Of a stretch of DNA of 38,339 bases, positions 10,336 to 22,943 are shown one piece after another. The notes under the pieces are model-generated. The model did no database searches. It was not told the origin of the DNA and worked only from the letters and a program-made list of their open reading frames with translations. Made by a program: the position numbers and the translations under genes. The stretch spans positions 1 through 38,339 of the forward strand of contig JALWKV010000211.1 of the NCBI GenBank assembly GCA_027081275.1. Reading direction: 5' to 3'. The DNA is from Gammaproteobacteria bacterium (lineage in GTDB: Bacteria > Pseudomonadota > Gammaproteobacteria > UWMA-0217). How positions within the stretch are numbered: the stretch's first letter is position 1; each line of letters begins with the position of its first letter.

Positions 10336-11694
10336 GTGGCCAAGCGCAAGCAAAGTAAACCAAGCGCTTCGATAGGCGATATTGGTAAAGTGGCCGAGCT
10401 TCGTCAGAGGCTCGGTTTTGTGATTCTTGCGCTTGTCGTTTACCGTATCGGTACATTCATCCCGGTTCCGGGAATCAACCCTTCTGCGCTCGCCGACTTT
10501 TTCAGCCAGCAGACGGGGACGATCCTCGACATGTTCAACATGTTTTCGGGCGGGGCGCTTGAAAGATTGAGTGTGTTTGCGTTGGGGATCATGCCTTATA
10601 TTTCGGCATCGATCATCATGCAATTGTTGACGGTGGTCGTTCCGACGTTGGAGCAGCTCAAGAAGGAGGGCGAGGCCGGTCGGCGAAAGATTACGCAGTA
10701 CACCCGCTATCTCACCGTTGCTCTGGCCACGTTCCAATCGATCGGAGTCGGGCTGAGCCTCCAGTCACAGACTTTCGGAGATGCATCGATAGCGATCAAC
10801 CCTGGAGCGGCCTTCGTATTCACTACAGCGGTTTCGCTGGTTACCGGGACAATGTTTCTGATGTGGCTGGGCGAGCAGATCACCGAGCGGGGATTGGGCA
10901 ACGGAATTTCGTTGATCATTTTTGCCGGTATCGTCGCGGGCCTTCCAGCGGCTATCGGCGGCACACTCGAGCTGGCGAGCACCGGTGAGCTAGCGCCGTG
11001 GCTGGTGCTGTTGCTGTTGGTGCTGGCGGTTGGCGTCACCTATGTCGTCGTATTCGTTGAGCGTGGCCAGCGAAGGATAACTGTCAATTACGCCAAGCGC
11101 CAACAGGGGAATCGCGTTTATGCGGCGCAATCGAGTCATCTGCCGCTCAAACTGAACATTGCCGGGGTAATTCCGCCGATATTCGCCTCGAGCATCATCC
11201 TGTTTCCGGCGACGCTGGGGCAGTGGTTCGGGAGCACCGAAGGATTGAGCTGGATGCAGGACGTGGCGTTGTTGCTGTCTCCGGGACAGCCGCTTTATAC
11301 ACTGTTCTATGCGCTGGCGATCATCTTTTTCTGCTTCTTCTACACGGCATTGGTGTTCAATGCGCGGGAGACAGCTGAGAATCTCAAGAAGGCCGGTGCG
11401 TTTATTCCCGGCATCCGGCCTGGCGAACAGACCGCGCGATACATAGACTCGGTCATGACGAGGTTGACGGCGGTAGGCGCAATTTACATTACACTTGTTT
11501 GCCTGCTGCCTGAGTTCATGATCTTAGCCTGGAATGTGCCCTTCTATTTTGGCGGTACCTCGCTGCTGATCATCGTCGTGGTCGTCATGGACTTCATTTC
11601 ACAGGTTCAGGCCCATTTGATGTCCAGCCAGTATGAGGGGCTGATGAAAAAGGCGAATCTTAAAGGCTATGGGCGGTCGGGCACATTGCGCTAA
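10336..11694 (+). CDS. secY: Sec translocon subunit SecY
   Basis: SecY forms the inner-membrane protein-conducting channel with SecE and SecG. I chose GTG at 10336, five bases after a GAGGA ribosome-binding site, giving [19 protein letters not shown] and 452 residues; the GTG at 10315 lies inside rplO and would add seven residues without family support. TELRQRL-like [20 protein letters not shown] opens the first of ten membrane helices, with PVPGINP after it. The cytosolic loop [19 protein letters not shown], which contacts SecA, is present. It sits in the spc operon as in other Gammaproteobacteria. Confidence 0.97.
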   Translation: MAKRKQSKPSASIGDIGKVAELRQRLGFVILALVVYRIGTFIPVPGINPSALADFFSQQTGTILDMFNMFSGGALERLSVFALGIMPYISASIIMQLLTVVVPTLEQLKKEGEAGRRKITQYTRYLTVALATFQSIGVGLSLQSQTFGDASIAINPGAAFVFTTAVSLVTGTMFLMWLGEQITERGLGNGISLIIFAGIVAGLPAAIGGTLELASTGELAPWLVLLLLVLAVGVTYVVVFVERGQRRITVNYAKRQQGNRVYAAQSSHLPLKLNIAGVIPPIFASSIILFPATLGQWFGSTEGLSWMQDVALLLSPGQPLYTLFYALAIIFFCFFYTALVFNARETAENLKKAGAFIPGIRPGEQTARYIDSVMTRLTAVGAIYITLVCLLPEFMILAWNVPFYFGGTSLLIIVVVVMDFISQVQAHLMSSQYEGLMKKANLKGYGRSGTLR

Positions 11695-11727
11695 AGCGCA
11701 TAACCATTATCTTTGTAGGAATAGACG

Positions 11728-11841
11728 ATGAAAGTTCGAGCTTCAGTTAAGAAAATCTGCCGGGATTGCAAAATCGTGCGCCGCAAAGGCGTGGTTCGCG
11801 TGATTTGCAAGGATCCGAGGCACAAGCAGCGCCAGGGCTAA
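11728..11841 (+). CDS. rpmJ: 50S ribosomal protein L36, zinc-ribbon form
   Basis: This 37-residue protein is read from the ATG at 11728 to TAA at 11839-11841. It is L36, a small zinc-ribbon protein of the large subunit. Zinc ligands C11, C14, C27 and H32 are all present, making it the zinc-binding type, and the C-terminal [10 protein letters not shown] matches the family. It lies 33 bases after secY behind a taggaa ribosome-binding site and ends the spc group; a strong terminator begins 29 bases later. Confidence 0.96.
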   Translation: MKVRASVKKICRDCKIVRRKGVVRVICKDPRHKQRQG

Positions 11842-11870
11842 GATCAACCTGGCCAATCAGGCAGAAACAG

Positions 11871-11920
11871 ACAAGCCCTTCAAGTCACACCGAGAGGTAG
11901 TGTGACGAGGGGCTTGTTTT
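11871..11920 (+). terminator. Intrinsic terminator after rpmJ
   Basis: A two-part stem: 11871-11880 pairs with 11908-11917 (ten pairs, one wobble), then GTCACAC at 11884-11890 pairs with GTGTGAC at 11900-11906 around a nine-base loop. TTTT follows at 11917-11920. This should separate spc from alpha transcription, at least in part. Confidence 0.85.
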
Positions 11921-11942
11921 CTGGCCGCCAAGTACCTAGAAT
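11914..11942 (+). promoter_or_regulatory. Candidate alpha-operon promoter overlapping the terminator
   Basis: TTGTTT at 11914-11919, the terminator's last stem bases and T tract, is spaced 17 bases from TAGAAT at 11937-11942. Transcription would start near 11949, leaving about 33 bases before rpsM. The spacing is ideal and the -10 is 5 of 6; the -35 matches only in TTG. Confidence 0.55.
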
Positions 11943-11981
11943 TGCGCACCCTTTTTGCGGGGCGATGTTGGAGAACTCTAA

Positions 11982-12338
11982 ATGGCTCGTATAGCTGGTA
12001 TCAACGTACCCGACAACAAACATGCTGCGATAGCGCTGACGTCGATCTACGGGATCGGGCGTTTCAGGGCGAAGCAGATCTGCGAAGCGGCTGGGGTGGA
12101 GCCGTCGATGAAGCTTCGGGACCTGAGCGAAGCGGAAGTCGACAAGCTCCGCGCCGAGGTGGGCAAGTTCACCGTAGAGGGCGACCTGCGCCGCGAGGTT
12201 TCGATGAACATCAAGCGATTGATGGATCTGGGCTGTTTTCGTGGGATCCGCCATCGCCGTGGGCTGCCGCTGCGCGGTCAGCGCACCCGGACCAATGCAC
12301 GCACCAGGAAGGGGCCGCGCCGTCCCATCAAGAAATAA
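11982..12338 (+). CDS. rpsM: 30S ribosomal protein S13
   Basis: S13 bridges the subunits and contacts the P-site tRNA. The 118 residues equal the E. coli length. [19 protein letters not shown] and the C-terminal [20 protein letters not shown] are diagnostic. It begins the alpha group behind a ttggaga ribosome-binding site. The short predicted 5' leader leaves no room for the long pseudoknot leader through which S4 acts in E. coli. Confidence 0.98.
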   Translation: MARIAGINVPDNKHAAIALTSIYGIGRFRAKQICEAAGVEPSMKLRDLSEAEVDKLRAEVGKFTVEGDLRREVSMNIKRLMDLGCFRGIRHRRGLPLRGQRTRTNARTRKGPRRPIKK

Positions 12339-12359
12339 GGTTAGTCAGGTAAATTCAAT

Positions 12360-12749
12360 ATGGCCAAGGCTCAGAACCGAAGCAAAAGGAAGGTCAAAAA
12401 GGTCGTTACCGACGGTATCGCCCATATCTACGCCTCCTTCAACAATACGATCATTACTATCACCGACCGGCAGGGTAATACCCTAGCATGGGCGACCTCG
12501 GGCGGCAGTGGTTTTCGGGGCTCTCGCAAAAGCACACCGTTTGCTGCGCAGGTCGCCTCTGAGCGCGCGGGCGAGGCAGCCAGAGACTATGGCCTCAAGA
12601 ACCTCGAGGTCCGCGTCAAGGGACCCGGGCCGGGGCGTGACTCCGCGGTTCGAGCTTTGAACAACATTGGATACAAAATCACTCTCATTACTGACGTCAC
12701 GCCAATTCCGCATAATGGCTGCCGTCCTCCGAAAAAGCGTCGGGTGTAA
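12360..12749 (+). CDS. rpsK: 30S ribosomal protein S11
   Basis: S11 lies on the platform of the 30S subunit near the E site. The 129 residues equal the E. coli length. [20 protein letters not shown], the [15 protein letters not shown] segment and the C-terminal [13 protein letters not shown] are diagnostic; the asparagine-glycine pair there is the isoaspartate site in relatives. It lies 21 bases after rpsM and 3 before rpsD. Confidence 0.98.
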   Translation: MAKAQNRSKRKVKKVVTDGIAHIYASFNNTIITITDRQGNTLAWATSGGSGFRGSRKSTPFAAQVASERAGEAARDYGLKNLEVRVKGPGPGRDSAVRALNNIGYKITLITDVTPIPHNGCRPPKKRRV

Positions 12750-12752
12750 GAC

Positions 12753-13373
12753 ATGGCTAGATATATTGGACCAAAGTGCAAGCTCAGTCGTCGTGAAGGC
12801 ACCGATCTTTTCCTGAAGAGCCGCGCGCGCTCGCTCGACACGAAATGTAAGCTCGACAAGGCACCAGGTCAGCACGGCGATCGTCGCAGCCGGCTCTCGG
12901 ACTATGGCATGCAGCTGCGTGAGAAGCAGAAGCTGCGCCGGATATATGGTGTACTGGAAAAGCAGTTCCGTAATTATTTCAAAAAGGCGGCGGCGCAGAA
13001 GGGGTCGACAGGCGAGAACCTGCTCCGGTTGCTGGAATGTCGTCTCGACAACGTCGTCTATCGAATGGGCTTTGGCGTCACGCGGGCGGAATGCCGTCAG
13101 CTGGTCAGCCACAAGGCGGTCATGGTTAACGGTCAGGTGGTGAATATCCCCTCCTATCAGGTGCAGAAGGGCGACGTCATCGAGGTTCGTGAAAAAGCAA
13201 AGAAGCAACTGCGGATCCACGAAGCGCTGAATATCGCGCAACAGTATGGTTTCCCCGAGTGGGTCGAAGTGGATACAAAGGCCATGAAGGGCGTCTTTAA
13301 GCAGGCTCCCGAGCGCAGCGATCTTGCCGCCGACATCAATGAGTCGCTCGTGGTCGAGTTGTACTCCAAATAA
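12753..13373 (+). CDS. rpsD: 30S ribosomal protein S4
   Basis: S4 starts 30S assembly and, in E. coli, represses the alpha operon. The 206 residues equal the E. coli length. The N-terminus [16 protein letters not shown] has no zinc-finger cysteine set. The S4 RNA-binding domain covers about residues 96-160 ([20 protein letters not shown] onwards), and VELYSK is the usual C-terminus. It starts three bases after rpsK. Confidence 0.98.
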   Translation: MARYIGPKCKLSRREGTDLFLKSRARSLDTKCKLDKAPGQHGDRRSRLSDYGMQLREKQKLRRIYGVLEKQFRNYFKKAAAQKGSTGENLLRLLECRLDNVVYRMGFGVTRAECRQLVSHKAVMVNGQVVNIPSYQVQKGDVIEVREKAKKQLRIHEALNIAQQYGFPEWVEVDTKAMKGVFKQAPERSDLAADINESLVVELYSK

Positions 13374-13397
13374 GCTAGTTATCGAGGTTTGGCAAAC

Positions 13398-14396
13398 ATG
13401 TCAGGAACTCTCAATGAGATGCTGCGTCCCAACAAGATTGTTGTGCAGGAACAGGGTCTCAACAACGCACGGGTCATTCTCGAGCCGCTGGAGCGGGGAT
13501 TCGGTCACACGCTTGGAAATGCGCTGCGCCGCATTCTCCTCTCCTCCATTCCGGGGTGCGCGATTACCGAAGCGCAGATCTCCGGTGTACTACATGAGTA
13601 CACCAGCATCGAAGGTGTTCAGGAGGATGTCGTCGAGATCCTGCTGAACCTCAAGGGTATAGCGCTGGTCATGCACTCGAAAGAGGAGGCAATGGTCAGC
13701 ATCAACAAGAAGGGGCCGGGCCCTGTACTGGCGTCCGATATCCAGGCTGATCACGATATCGAGATCATCAATCCGGATCATGTTATCGCCAATATCACCG
13801 GTAAGACATCGCTCGAAATGTCGCTCAAGGTCGAAAAGGGACGCGGCTACCAGCCGGCCAACGTCCGCGTAGATCCCGACGAGAATCGTGAGATCGGGCA
13901 TATGCTGCTCGATGCGAGTTTCTCTCCGATCCGTCGCGTCGCCTACACGGTCGAGAACGCACGGGTCGCGCAGAGCACCAACCTCGACAAGCTGATCATC
14001 GATCTCGAAACCAACGGTACAGTCGATCCGGAGGAGGCGATTCGCATCTCCGCCGGCATCCTGCAGCAGCAGTTGGCGATTTTCGTCGACTTTGAAAAGC
14101 AGGAGAAGCCTCAGCCGGAGAAGCACGAGAACGAGATGGATCCGATCCTGCTGCGTCCGGTCGACGATCTCGAACTCACCGTGCGCTCGGCAAACTGCCT
14201 CAAGGCGGAGAATATCTACTATATCGGCGACCTGATACAGCGTACCGAGGTGGAACTGCTGAAAACGCCGAATCTTGGGAAGAAGTCGCTGACCGAAATC
14301 AAGGACGTGCTGGCGTCGCATGGCCTGTCGATGGGCATGCGTCTCGAGAACTGGCCACCGCCTGGACTCGGCGACAATGACAAGAAAGCTTCCTGA
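13398..14396 (+). CDS. rpoA: RNA polymerase alpha subunit
   Basis: Alpha dimerises to seed RNA polymerase assembly and contacts promoters and activators. I chose ATG at 13398 ([17 protein letters not shown]), eight bases after gaggtt, over a TTG at 13389; this gives 332 residues (329 in E. coli). [23 protein letters not shown] marks the N-terminal domain. The C-terminal domain begins near residue 250 and keeps the DNA-contact residues R263 and N266 in [11 protein letters not shown]. The stop is two bases before an old repeat element at 14399. Confidence 0.98.
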   Translation: MSGTLNEMLRPNKIVVQEQGLNNARVILEPLERGFGHTLGNALRRILLSSIPGCAITEAQISGVLHEYTSIEGVQEDVVEILLNLKGIALVMHSKEEAMVSINKKGPGPVLASDIQADHDIEIINPDHVIANITGKTSLEMSLKVEKGRGYQPANVRVDPDENREIGHMLLDASFSPIRRVAYTVENARVAQSTNLDKLIIDLETNGTVDPEEAIRISAGILQQQLAIFVDFEKQEKPQPEKHENEMDPILLRPVDDLELTVRSANCLKAENIYYIGDLIQRTEVELLKTPNLGKKSLTEIKDVLASHGLSMGMRLENWPPPGLGDNDKKAS

Positions 14397-14398
14397 TC

Positions 14399-14549
14399 GT
14401 AACGGTTCGGCTCACCCCTGAAGTCCGCCATTTCTAGGTTCGAAAATGGTCATTTACAGTTGTAAATTCACATTTTCTGCCTCGAATTGCAGAATTTCAG
14501 AGGCAATGTTAACCGGTACGGGTGAAGTAGAAGCGAGCTGAAAGACCAC
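14399..14549 (+). repeat. Decayed MITE-like element, longer relative of the one at 37116
   Basis: The left 29 bases (14399-14427) match the left end of the element at 37116 at 25 of 29 positions, and all four differences are transitions. The stretch 14492-14524 aligns with 37145-37177 at 25 of 33 positions. A weak right end (14534-14549) keeps GAGCTGA and a final AC. Between the two conserved parts lies about 65 bases of extra, AT-rich sequence with small palindromes such as ATTTACA/TGTAAAT. Flanking octamers match at only 5 of 8 positions, as expected for an old insertion. It fills most of the rpoA-rplQ gap. Confidence 0.6.
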
Positions 14550-14586
14550 ACTCGATCCACAGACTGAATTTTAAGGTATTCATCAA

Positions 14587-14964
14587 ATGCGCCATCGTAA
14601 AGCCGGAAGGCAGTTCAACCGCAATTCTAGTCATCGCAAGGCCATGATGCAGAATATGGCGAACAGCCTGTTTCGCCACGAACTGATCAAGACGACGCTG
14701 CCCAAGGCGAAAGAGCTGCGCCGCGTCGCAGAGCCGCTGATCACCATGGCCAAGGAAGATTCGGTGCACAAGCGTCGACTGGTGTTCGCCCGTCTTCGTG
14801 ACAAGGAGATCACCGGCAAGCTGTTCAGCGAGCTCGGCCCGCGTTACAAGGATCGCCCCGGGGGCTATCTGCGCATTCTCAAATGCGGCAACCGCCCTGG
14901 CGACAACGCCCCGATGGCCTACGTCGAACTCGTGGATCGTCCGCTGCCGGACGAGGAAGAGTAG
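14587..14964 (+). CDS. rplQ: 50S ribosomal protein L17
   Basis: L17 is a large-subunit protein near the tunnel exit. The 125 residues match the family (127 in E. coli). [20 protein letters not shown] and the C-terminal [24 protein letters not shown] core are diagnostic. The gap after rpoA is 190 bases, unusually long for this pair, and is mostly the decayed repeat. A strong terminator follows 32 bases after the stop. Confidence 0.98.
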   Translation: MRHRKAGRQFNRNSSHRKAMMQNMANSLFRHELIKTTLPKAKELRRVAEPLITMAKEDSVHKRRLVFARLRDKEITGKLFSELGPRYKDRPGGYLRILKCGNRPGDNAPMAYVELVDRPLPDEEE

Positions 14965-14996
14965 CCGAGTCGGTCTGACCACGAGGCTGGAACAGA

Positions 14997-15028
14997 CGAA
15001 CAAAGCCGGGTTTTCCCGGCTTTGTTCG
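14997..15028. terminator. Symmetric intrinsic terminator between rplQ and uvrA
   Basis: A perfect 14-bp stem (14997-15010 with 15015-15028) has a TTTT loop, followed by TTGTT on the plus strand. It ends the ribosomal cluster and, since uvrA converges from the other side with its stop at 15042, it may also stop uvrA transcripts, although the minus-strand exit lacks a clean T run. Confidence 0.85.
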
Positions 15029-15041
15029 TTGTTGGGCTCGC

Positions 15042-17864
<2,823 letters not shown>

Positions 17865-18136
17865 TGGGCTCGGGAAACGGGTGGTGAGGCAATGCGGAAC
17901 GGGAAGGTCGGCGGGCGACGGTTTCCGATTGATGGTTATCGGCTCGAGGCAAGCCAGTAAGCTGATAATATACGACGCATTCCACGATCGAAAGAGGCGA
18001 AAGTGCTCTGTCAAGGCAATAACTTAAACTTACGGATTCAGCGTTTCTGTGTCGTTTCGCAGCAAGGCGCAGTACGAAGACGATGCTTGACGAGCACTGG
18101 AACGCGGCTGCAGGACGGCGCAGCTACGCCCCGCGG
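17865..18136. other. Intergenic sequence upstream of uvrA, no clear feature
   Basis: This is the first part of the 408-base gap between divergent uvrA and the MFS gene. A GATAAT at 17964-17969 has no acceptable -35 in either direction, and no CTG-N10-CAG LexA site was found. I see no gene here. Confidence 0.4.
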
Positions 18137-18268
18137 GTCAGCTTGTCTGCGTTCACGGACTGTGTTGTTCCTCTTGGCAAGGATCTGGCCATTACCTGCG
18201 AGGAACGCCTTGCCGTGGACGCAGACAAGCTGACTGAACTCGCAGTCATTACCTTGAAGGAGCACTAG
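18083..18268 (+). CDS. Possible 61-residue small protein, unrecognised
   Basis: An open frame from ATG 18083 to TAG 18266-18268 ends four bases before the MFS start. By hand count 42 of 61 codons end in G or C, similar to real genes here. Against it: the ribosome-binding site is weak (cgaagacg), no family is recognised, and a 22-bp inverted repeat covers its middle. It has no signal peptide or membrane segment. The frame may be chance sequence across a structured leader. Confidence 0.2.
   Translation: MLDEHWNAAAGRRSYAPRVSLSAFTDCVVPLGKDLAITCEERLAVDADKLTELAVITLKEH
18137..18234 (+). repeat. 22-bp inverted repeat with two crossing inner helices upstream of the MFS gene
   Basis: Bases 18137-18158 pair with 18213-18234 at all 22 positions, one of them (18153 with 18218) a G-U wobble. 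Inside, GTTCCTC (18167-18173) can pair with GAGGAAC (18200-18206), and GGCAAGG (18176-18182) with CCTTGCC (18208-18214). The two inner helices cross in pseudoknot order, and the second shares two bases with the outer stem, so it may be an alternative. No T run follows. It ends 38 bases before the MFS start. Whether it is a regulatory RNA, a palindromic repeat or part of a small gene is unknown. Confidence 0.6.
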
Positions 18269-18272
18269 CTTC

Positions 18273-19667
18273 ATGGCAAGAAAACAGCTGCAGCCCCTTA
18301 CCCTGGTCGAGCAGAGAACGACGGTCGGCCTGGCCGGTGTCTACGGCATCCGGATGCTGGGGCTGTTCATGATTCTGCCGGTTTTTGCATTGTATGCGAC
18401 CTCGCTGAAGGGCGTCACGCCAACATTGGTCGGTCTGGCCATCGGCATCTACGGGCTGACCCAGGCGCTGTTCCAGATCCCCCTTGGGCTGCTGTCCGAC
18501 CGCATCGGTCGCAAGCCGGTGATTCTCGGTGGTCTGGCGGTGTTCGCGCTGGGCAGCGTGATTGCCGCGGTGTCGACGACGATCGAGGGCGTGGTCATCG
18601 GGCGCGCCATTCAGGGCAGCGGCGCGATCGCCGCGGCGACGCTGGCGCTATTGGCGGATCTGACGCGTGAAACGGTGCGCACTCGGGTGATGGCGGTCAT
18701 TGGCGTGACGATCGGGGTCTCCTTTTCCGTTGCCATGGTGCTGGGACCGTTGCTCAATCGCTGGATCGGCGTGCCGGGCATTTTCTGGCTGACCGCGGCG
18801 CTGGCGGTGGTGGCGGCGCTGATCATCGTCGTGGGTGTGCCGACGCCGGCGCGACTCAAGCGCCATCGCGATACCGGCATGGTCTGGAGTTATCTCAGCG
18901 ATGTGTTGCGCGACAGCCAGCTGCTGCGGCTCGATCTTGGCATTTTCACCCTGCATCTGCTGCTTTCGTCCAACTGGGTCGTGCTGCCGCTGCAGTTTCG
19001 CGACCACTTCTCCATCCCGTCGGCCGAGCACTGGAAGATCTATCTGCCGGTCATGCTGCTGGGGTTCGTGGCGATGATTCCCTTCATCATCATTGCCGAG
19101 GCCAAGCAGAAGATGAAGGGCGTTTTCGTCTCGGCCGTGGCGGTACTGGCGGTGGCCGAGCTGCTGCTCTACTTCAACAATGCCGGTTTCTGGGCACTGA
19201 TGTTCTCGCTGTGGGTCTTCTTCACCGCGTTCAATTTCCTCGAGGCGTCGCTGCCATCGTTGGTGGCCAAATTTTCGCCGCCCGACGCCAAGGGAACAGC
19301 TATGGGCGTCTATTCGACATCGCAGTTTATGGGTATCTTCGTCGGCGGACTGGTCGGGGGCTGGCTGCATGAACACCGTGGCATCAGCGCGGTCTACCTG
19401 TTTGGGGCTGTCATTGCCGCCGTCTGGCTCATGGCGGCGCTGACGATGAAGAAGCCGGTCTTCCTCTCCACCCAGCTCCTCGACGTGGGCATCATGGACG
19501 AGAAGTCGGCCGAGGCGCTGGCCGGCAGGCTGGGCCAGGTGCCCGGCGTGGCCGAGGTGGTCGTTGTCGGTGATGAGGGAGTGGCCTATCTGAAAGTCGA
19601 TTCGAAGCAGGTCGACATCGATGCGCTGGCGCAGTACTCGCAGTCGCTGCCGGCGGCCCGAGCCTGA
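18273..19667 (+). CDS. MFS transporter of YajR type
   Basis: This 464-residue protein is a 12-helix inner-membrane major facilitator. Motif A between helices 2 and 3 is [10 protein letters not shown] at residues 72-81. After the last helix (about residue 390) a soluble tail to residue 464 ([21 protein letters not shown]) resembles the ferredoxin-like YAM domain of E. coli YajR. The substrate is unknown, though proton-driven export is likely. An aaggag lies about ten bases before the ATG. The uvrA / MFS / ssb neighbourhood also occurs in Pseudomonas. Confidence 0.88.
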   Translation: MARKQLQPLTLVEQRTTVGLAGVYGIRMLGLFMILPVFALYATSLKGVTPTLVGLAIGIYGLTQALFQIPLGLLSDRIGRKPVILGGLAVFALGSVIAAVSTTIEGVVIGRAIQGSGAIAAATLALLADLTRETVRTRVMAVIGVTIGVSFSVAMVLGPLLNRWIGVPGIFWLTAALAVVAALIIVVGVPTPARLKRHRDTGMVWSYLSDVLRDSQLLRLDLGIFTLHLLLSSNWVVLPLQFRDHFSIPSAEHWKIYLPVMLLGFVAMIPFIIIAEAKQKMKGVFVSAVAVLAVAELLLYFNNAGFWALMFSLWVFFTAFNFLEASLPSLVAKFSPPDAKGTAMGVYSTSQFMGIFVGGLVGGWLHEHRGISAVYLFGAVIAAVWLMAALTMKKPVFLSTQLLDVGIMDEKSAEALAGRLGQVPGVAEVVVVGDEGVAYLKVDSKQVDIDALAQYSQSLPAARA

Positions 19668-19683
19668 ATCTCGCGGATAGGAC

Positions 19684-19692
19684 TGGTAGAAT
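19684..19692 (+). promoter_or_regulatory. Candidate extended -10 for ssb
   Basis: TGG then TAGAAT (19687-19692) forms an extended -10 just after the MFS stop. The -35 region (TGAATC near 19664) is poor. It would give a leader of about 105 bases for ssb. Confidence 0.3.
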
Positions 19693-19804
19693 CATTCCAT
19701 TGCAACCACAACACCGGCTGTCCGACAGGCAGCGCAATTCATTGACGACCAGACCTTCCGTACCGCGGACGGGCGGGTCGCCCAACAATCTCAAGGTTTT
19801 GAAC

Positions 19805-20272
19805 ATGGCTAGCAGAGGCGTCAACAAGGTCATCCTGATCGGCAATCTGGGGCGCGACCCCGAAACCAGATACATGCCCAGCGGCGGGGCGGTCACCAAT
19901 TGCACCATTGCCACTTCCGAGACCTGGAAGGACAAGGCGACCGGGCAACCGCAGGAGCGCACCGAATGGCACCGCGTCGTGTTCTTCAATCGTCTGGCGG
20001 AGATTGCCGGCGAGTATCTGAAGAAGGGCTCCAAGGTTTATATCGAGGGGAGCCTGCGCACCCGTAAGTGGCAGGGGCAGGATGGCCAGGATCGCTACAC
20101 CACCGAGATCGTGGCGTCGGAAATGCAAATGCTCGACAGCCGTGGCAGCGGTGGTGGCATGGGCGGTTTCGAAGAGCCGCCCATGCCCACAGAAGCGCCG
20201 CAGGCGGCCAGCAAGTCCAAGCCTGCCGCTGCGCCGATGACCGATGACTTCGACGACGATATCCCTTTCTAG
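19805..20272 (+). CDS. ssb: Single-stranded DNA-binding protein
   Basis: SSB coats single-stranded DNA in replication, recombination and repair and recruits partners through its tail. The ATG at 19805 gives [20 protein letters not shown] and 155 residues; upstream in-frame codons have no family match. The OB fold spans residues 1-110 with [16 protein letters not shown] Gly/Pro/Ala-rich linker leads to the acidic tip DFDDDIPF, the docking site for repair enzymes. It lies 137 bases after the MFS gene, so it may have its own promoter. Confidence 0.98.
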   Translation: MASRGVNKVILIGNLGRDPETRYMPSGGAVTNCTIATSETWKDKATGQPQERTEWHRVVFFNRLAEIAGEYLKKGSKVYIEGSLRTRKWQGQDGQDRYTTEIVASEMQMLDSRGSGGGMGGFEEPPMPTEAPQAASKSKPAAAPMTDDFDDDIPF

Positions 20273-20306
20273 CTTTTCCGGCGATATCCGTGTCTTTCTG
20301 CCGAGC

Positions 20307-20315
20307 TGCTATACT
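20307..20315 (+). promoter_or_regulatory. Candidate extended -10 before the YceI-family gene
   Basis: TGC then TATACT (20310-20315) forms an extended -10 about 55 bases before the start codon. No good -35 is visible, which is tolerated with extended -10 elements. Confidence 0.4.
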
Positions 20316-20369
20316 CTGAAGCAGCCCCAATCGAGCGCAGTGCCCGGGGCGTGGCTGTGGAGAAGAGCA

Positions 20370-20987
20370 ATGAGGTATCCCATGAAAGAAACTGCTGTCT
20401 GGTCCCGTCGCGTGATTGCGGCGCTGTTGCCGGGGTTGCTGTTCATCACGTCGCTGGCGCAGGCCGAATGGGTACTGGTTCCGGAAGCGTCGTCCGTGAG
20501 TTTCGTCTCCATCAAGAAGGGCAGCGTCGGCGAGGTGCATCATTTTCGAAGCTTGGCCGGCGGGATCGATGACGCCAACCGGGTTCGGGTCGAGATAGAT
20601 CTCGGTTCGGTCGACAGCGGCATCCCGGTGCGTGACGAGCGGATGCGAGAGTGGCTGTTCGAGACGGCAAGTTTTCCCAAGGCGGTGGTAACGGCGACGT
20701 TGTCCGACGATACCTACCGGCAGATGGCCGCTGGCGATGCTGCCAACGCGAATCTGACGCTAACGCTGCAACTGCATGGTGTCAGTCAGACGATACAGGC
20801 AGCGCTGGTCGTCGTGGCGCTGTCCGCTGATGATCTGCTGGTGACGACCCGTGATCCGCTGATCATCAATGCCGCCGATTTCGATCTGGTCAAGGGGGTA
20901 GAGAAGCTCCGTGAGGTAGCGAATTTGCCGAGTATTGCGACCGCGGTTCCGGTCAATTTCGTGTTGCTGCTGCATCGGCGCAAGTAA
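20370..20987 (+). CDS. Secreted YceI-family protein
   Basis: YceI-family proteins are periplasmic lipocalin-like barrels; some bind polyisoprenoids, but the role of most is unknown. The ATG at 20370 follows GGAG by seven bases; an alternative ATG is at 20382. The 205-residue product has a signal peptide with cleavage likely after AQA at residue 32. The mature part has VLVPEASSVSFVSIKKGSVGE and KAVVTATLSDD, as in the family. There is no lipobox cysteine. It is a single gene with a probable promoter of its own, between ssb and the sugar genes. Confidence 0.8.
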   Translation: MRYPMKETAVWSRRVIAALLPGLLFITSLAQAEWVLVPEASSVSFVSIKKGSVGEVHHFRSLAGGIDDANRVRVEIDLGSVDSGIPVRDERMREWLFETASFPKAVVTATLSDDTYRQMAAGDAANANLTLTLQLHGVSQTIQAALVVVALSADDLLVTTRDPLIINAADFDLVKGVEKLREVANLPSIATAVPVNFVLLLHRRK

Positions 20988-21051
20988 TGGCTACGGTCCA
21001 GCGCTTGTATTCCAACCGGTTCACAAATCCGGCAACTTCCTGCTCCCATCG

Positions 21052-21081
21052 TTGGCAATAGCATGGTGCTTGCAAGACAAT
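21052..21081 (+). promoter_or_regulatory. Candidate promoter for the rfbADB genes
   Basis: TTGGCA at 21052-21057 is 18 bases from GACAAT at 21076-21081. It would give a leader of about 100 bases containing a six-pair hairpin (21144-21149 with 21154-21159). I see no JUMPstart/ops element. Confidence 0.4.
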
Positions 21082-21189
21082 ACCGCCCATTCACGAGCCG
21101 GGGGGTAGGGAAGTGTGGCCTGCCCGGTTCCCGCTAACCGTGATCCCGATCGTTCGGGACGAGGCAATGGATTTGCAGGTACCCAATCG

Positions 21190-22070
<881 letters not shown>

Positions 22071-22071
<1 letters not shown>

Positions 22072-22943
22072 TGACGACGAAGATTCTGCTCACCGGCGCG
22101 AATGGCCAACTTGGCTGGGAGCTGCAGCGAGCCAGACCGGACAATGTCGAGCTGATCGCGCTGGGGCGTGACGCACTGGACATTTGCGATGCCGATGCGG
22201 TTGCGCAGAGGGTTGCGGAATTGAAGCCGGACTGGATTATCAACGCGGCCGCCTATACCGCCGTCGACAAGGCAGAGTCCGATGCGGCCAATGCCACTGC
22301 CATCAATGTGGCGGGGGCGCGTCATCTTGCCGAGGCGGCTGCTGCCAATGGCGTCCGGCTGGCGCATGTGTCGACCGATTTCGTCTTCGACGGCTGCAAG
22401 AGTCGGCCCTATCAGCCGGATGACGAGACCAATCCGGCTGGTGTCTACGGCGCCACCAAGCGTGATGGCGAGGAGGCGGTGCGCGATGCGATGGCCGATA
22501 AGGCGCTGATCGTTCGCACCGCCTGGGCCTATTCTGTCCACGGTGAGAACTTCGTCAAAACAATGCTTCGGCTGATGAATGATCGCGACGAGCTTCGTGT
22601 GGTCGAGGACCAGGTCGGCACGCCGACCTGGGCGGCGGAACTGGCAAAAGTGCTCTATCTGGCGATCGAGCGGCAGTTGAGTGGAACCTATCACTGGACC
22701 GACACGGGCGTTGCGAGCTGGTACGATTTCGCCGTTGCGATCCATGAACTCGGCCGTTCGCTGGGGCTTGTCGAGCGTGACGTGACCATCAGTCCCATCA
22801 CGACGGAAGCCTATCCCACGCCGGTGGCGAGGCCGGCATACAGCGTGCTCAGCAAGGATGCCATGCGTCAGGCCACCGGCTATACCGGCATGCACTGGCG
22901 CGAGGCGCTGACCAACATGATGAAGGAACTAGAACATGGCTAA
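22071..22943 (+). CDS. rfbD: dTDP-4-dehydrorhamnose reductase
   Basis: RfbD (RmlD) reduces dTDP-4-keto-L-rhamnose to dTDP-L-rhamnose with NAD(P)H. The 290 residues match the family. The Rossmann GANGQLG is at residues 9-15, STDFVFDG at 101-108, and the catalytic pair Y126/K130 in VYGATK. The start overlaps the rfbA stop by one base; the end overlaps rfbB by eight. Its normal substrate is made by RfbC, which is not in this window. Confidence 0.96.

Noticed and set aside
17971-17978. TACGACGC, the same octamer as the target duplication at galE
   Set aside because: A single octamer with no adjacent repeat ends; chance is a sufficient explanation.
19722-19740. LexA-like CTGTCCGACAGGCAG upstream of ssb
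   Set aside because: The CTG and CAG are nine bases apart instead of ten, and the centre does not resemble a LexA box. No better site was found upstream of uvrA.
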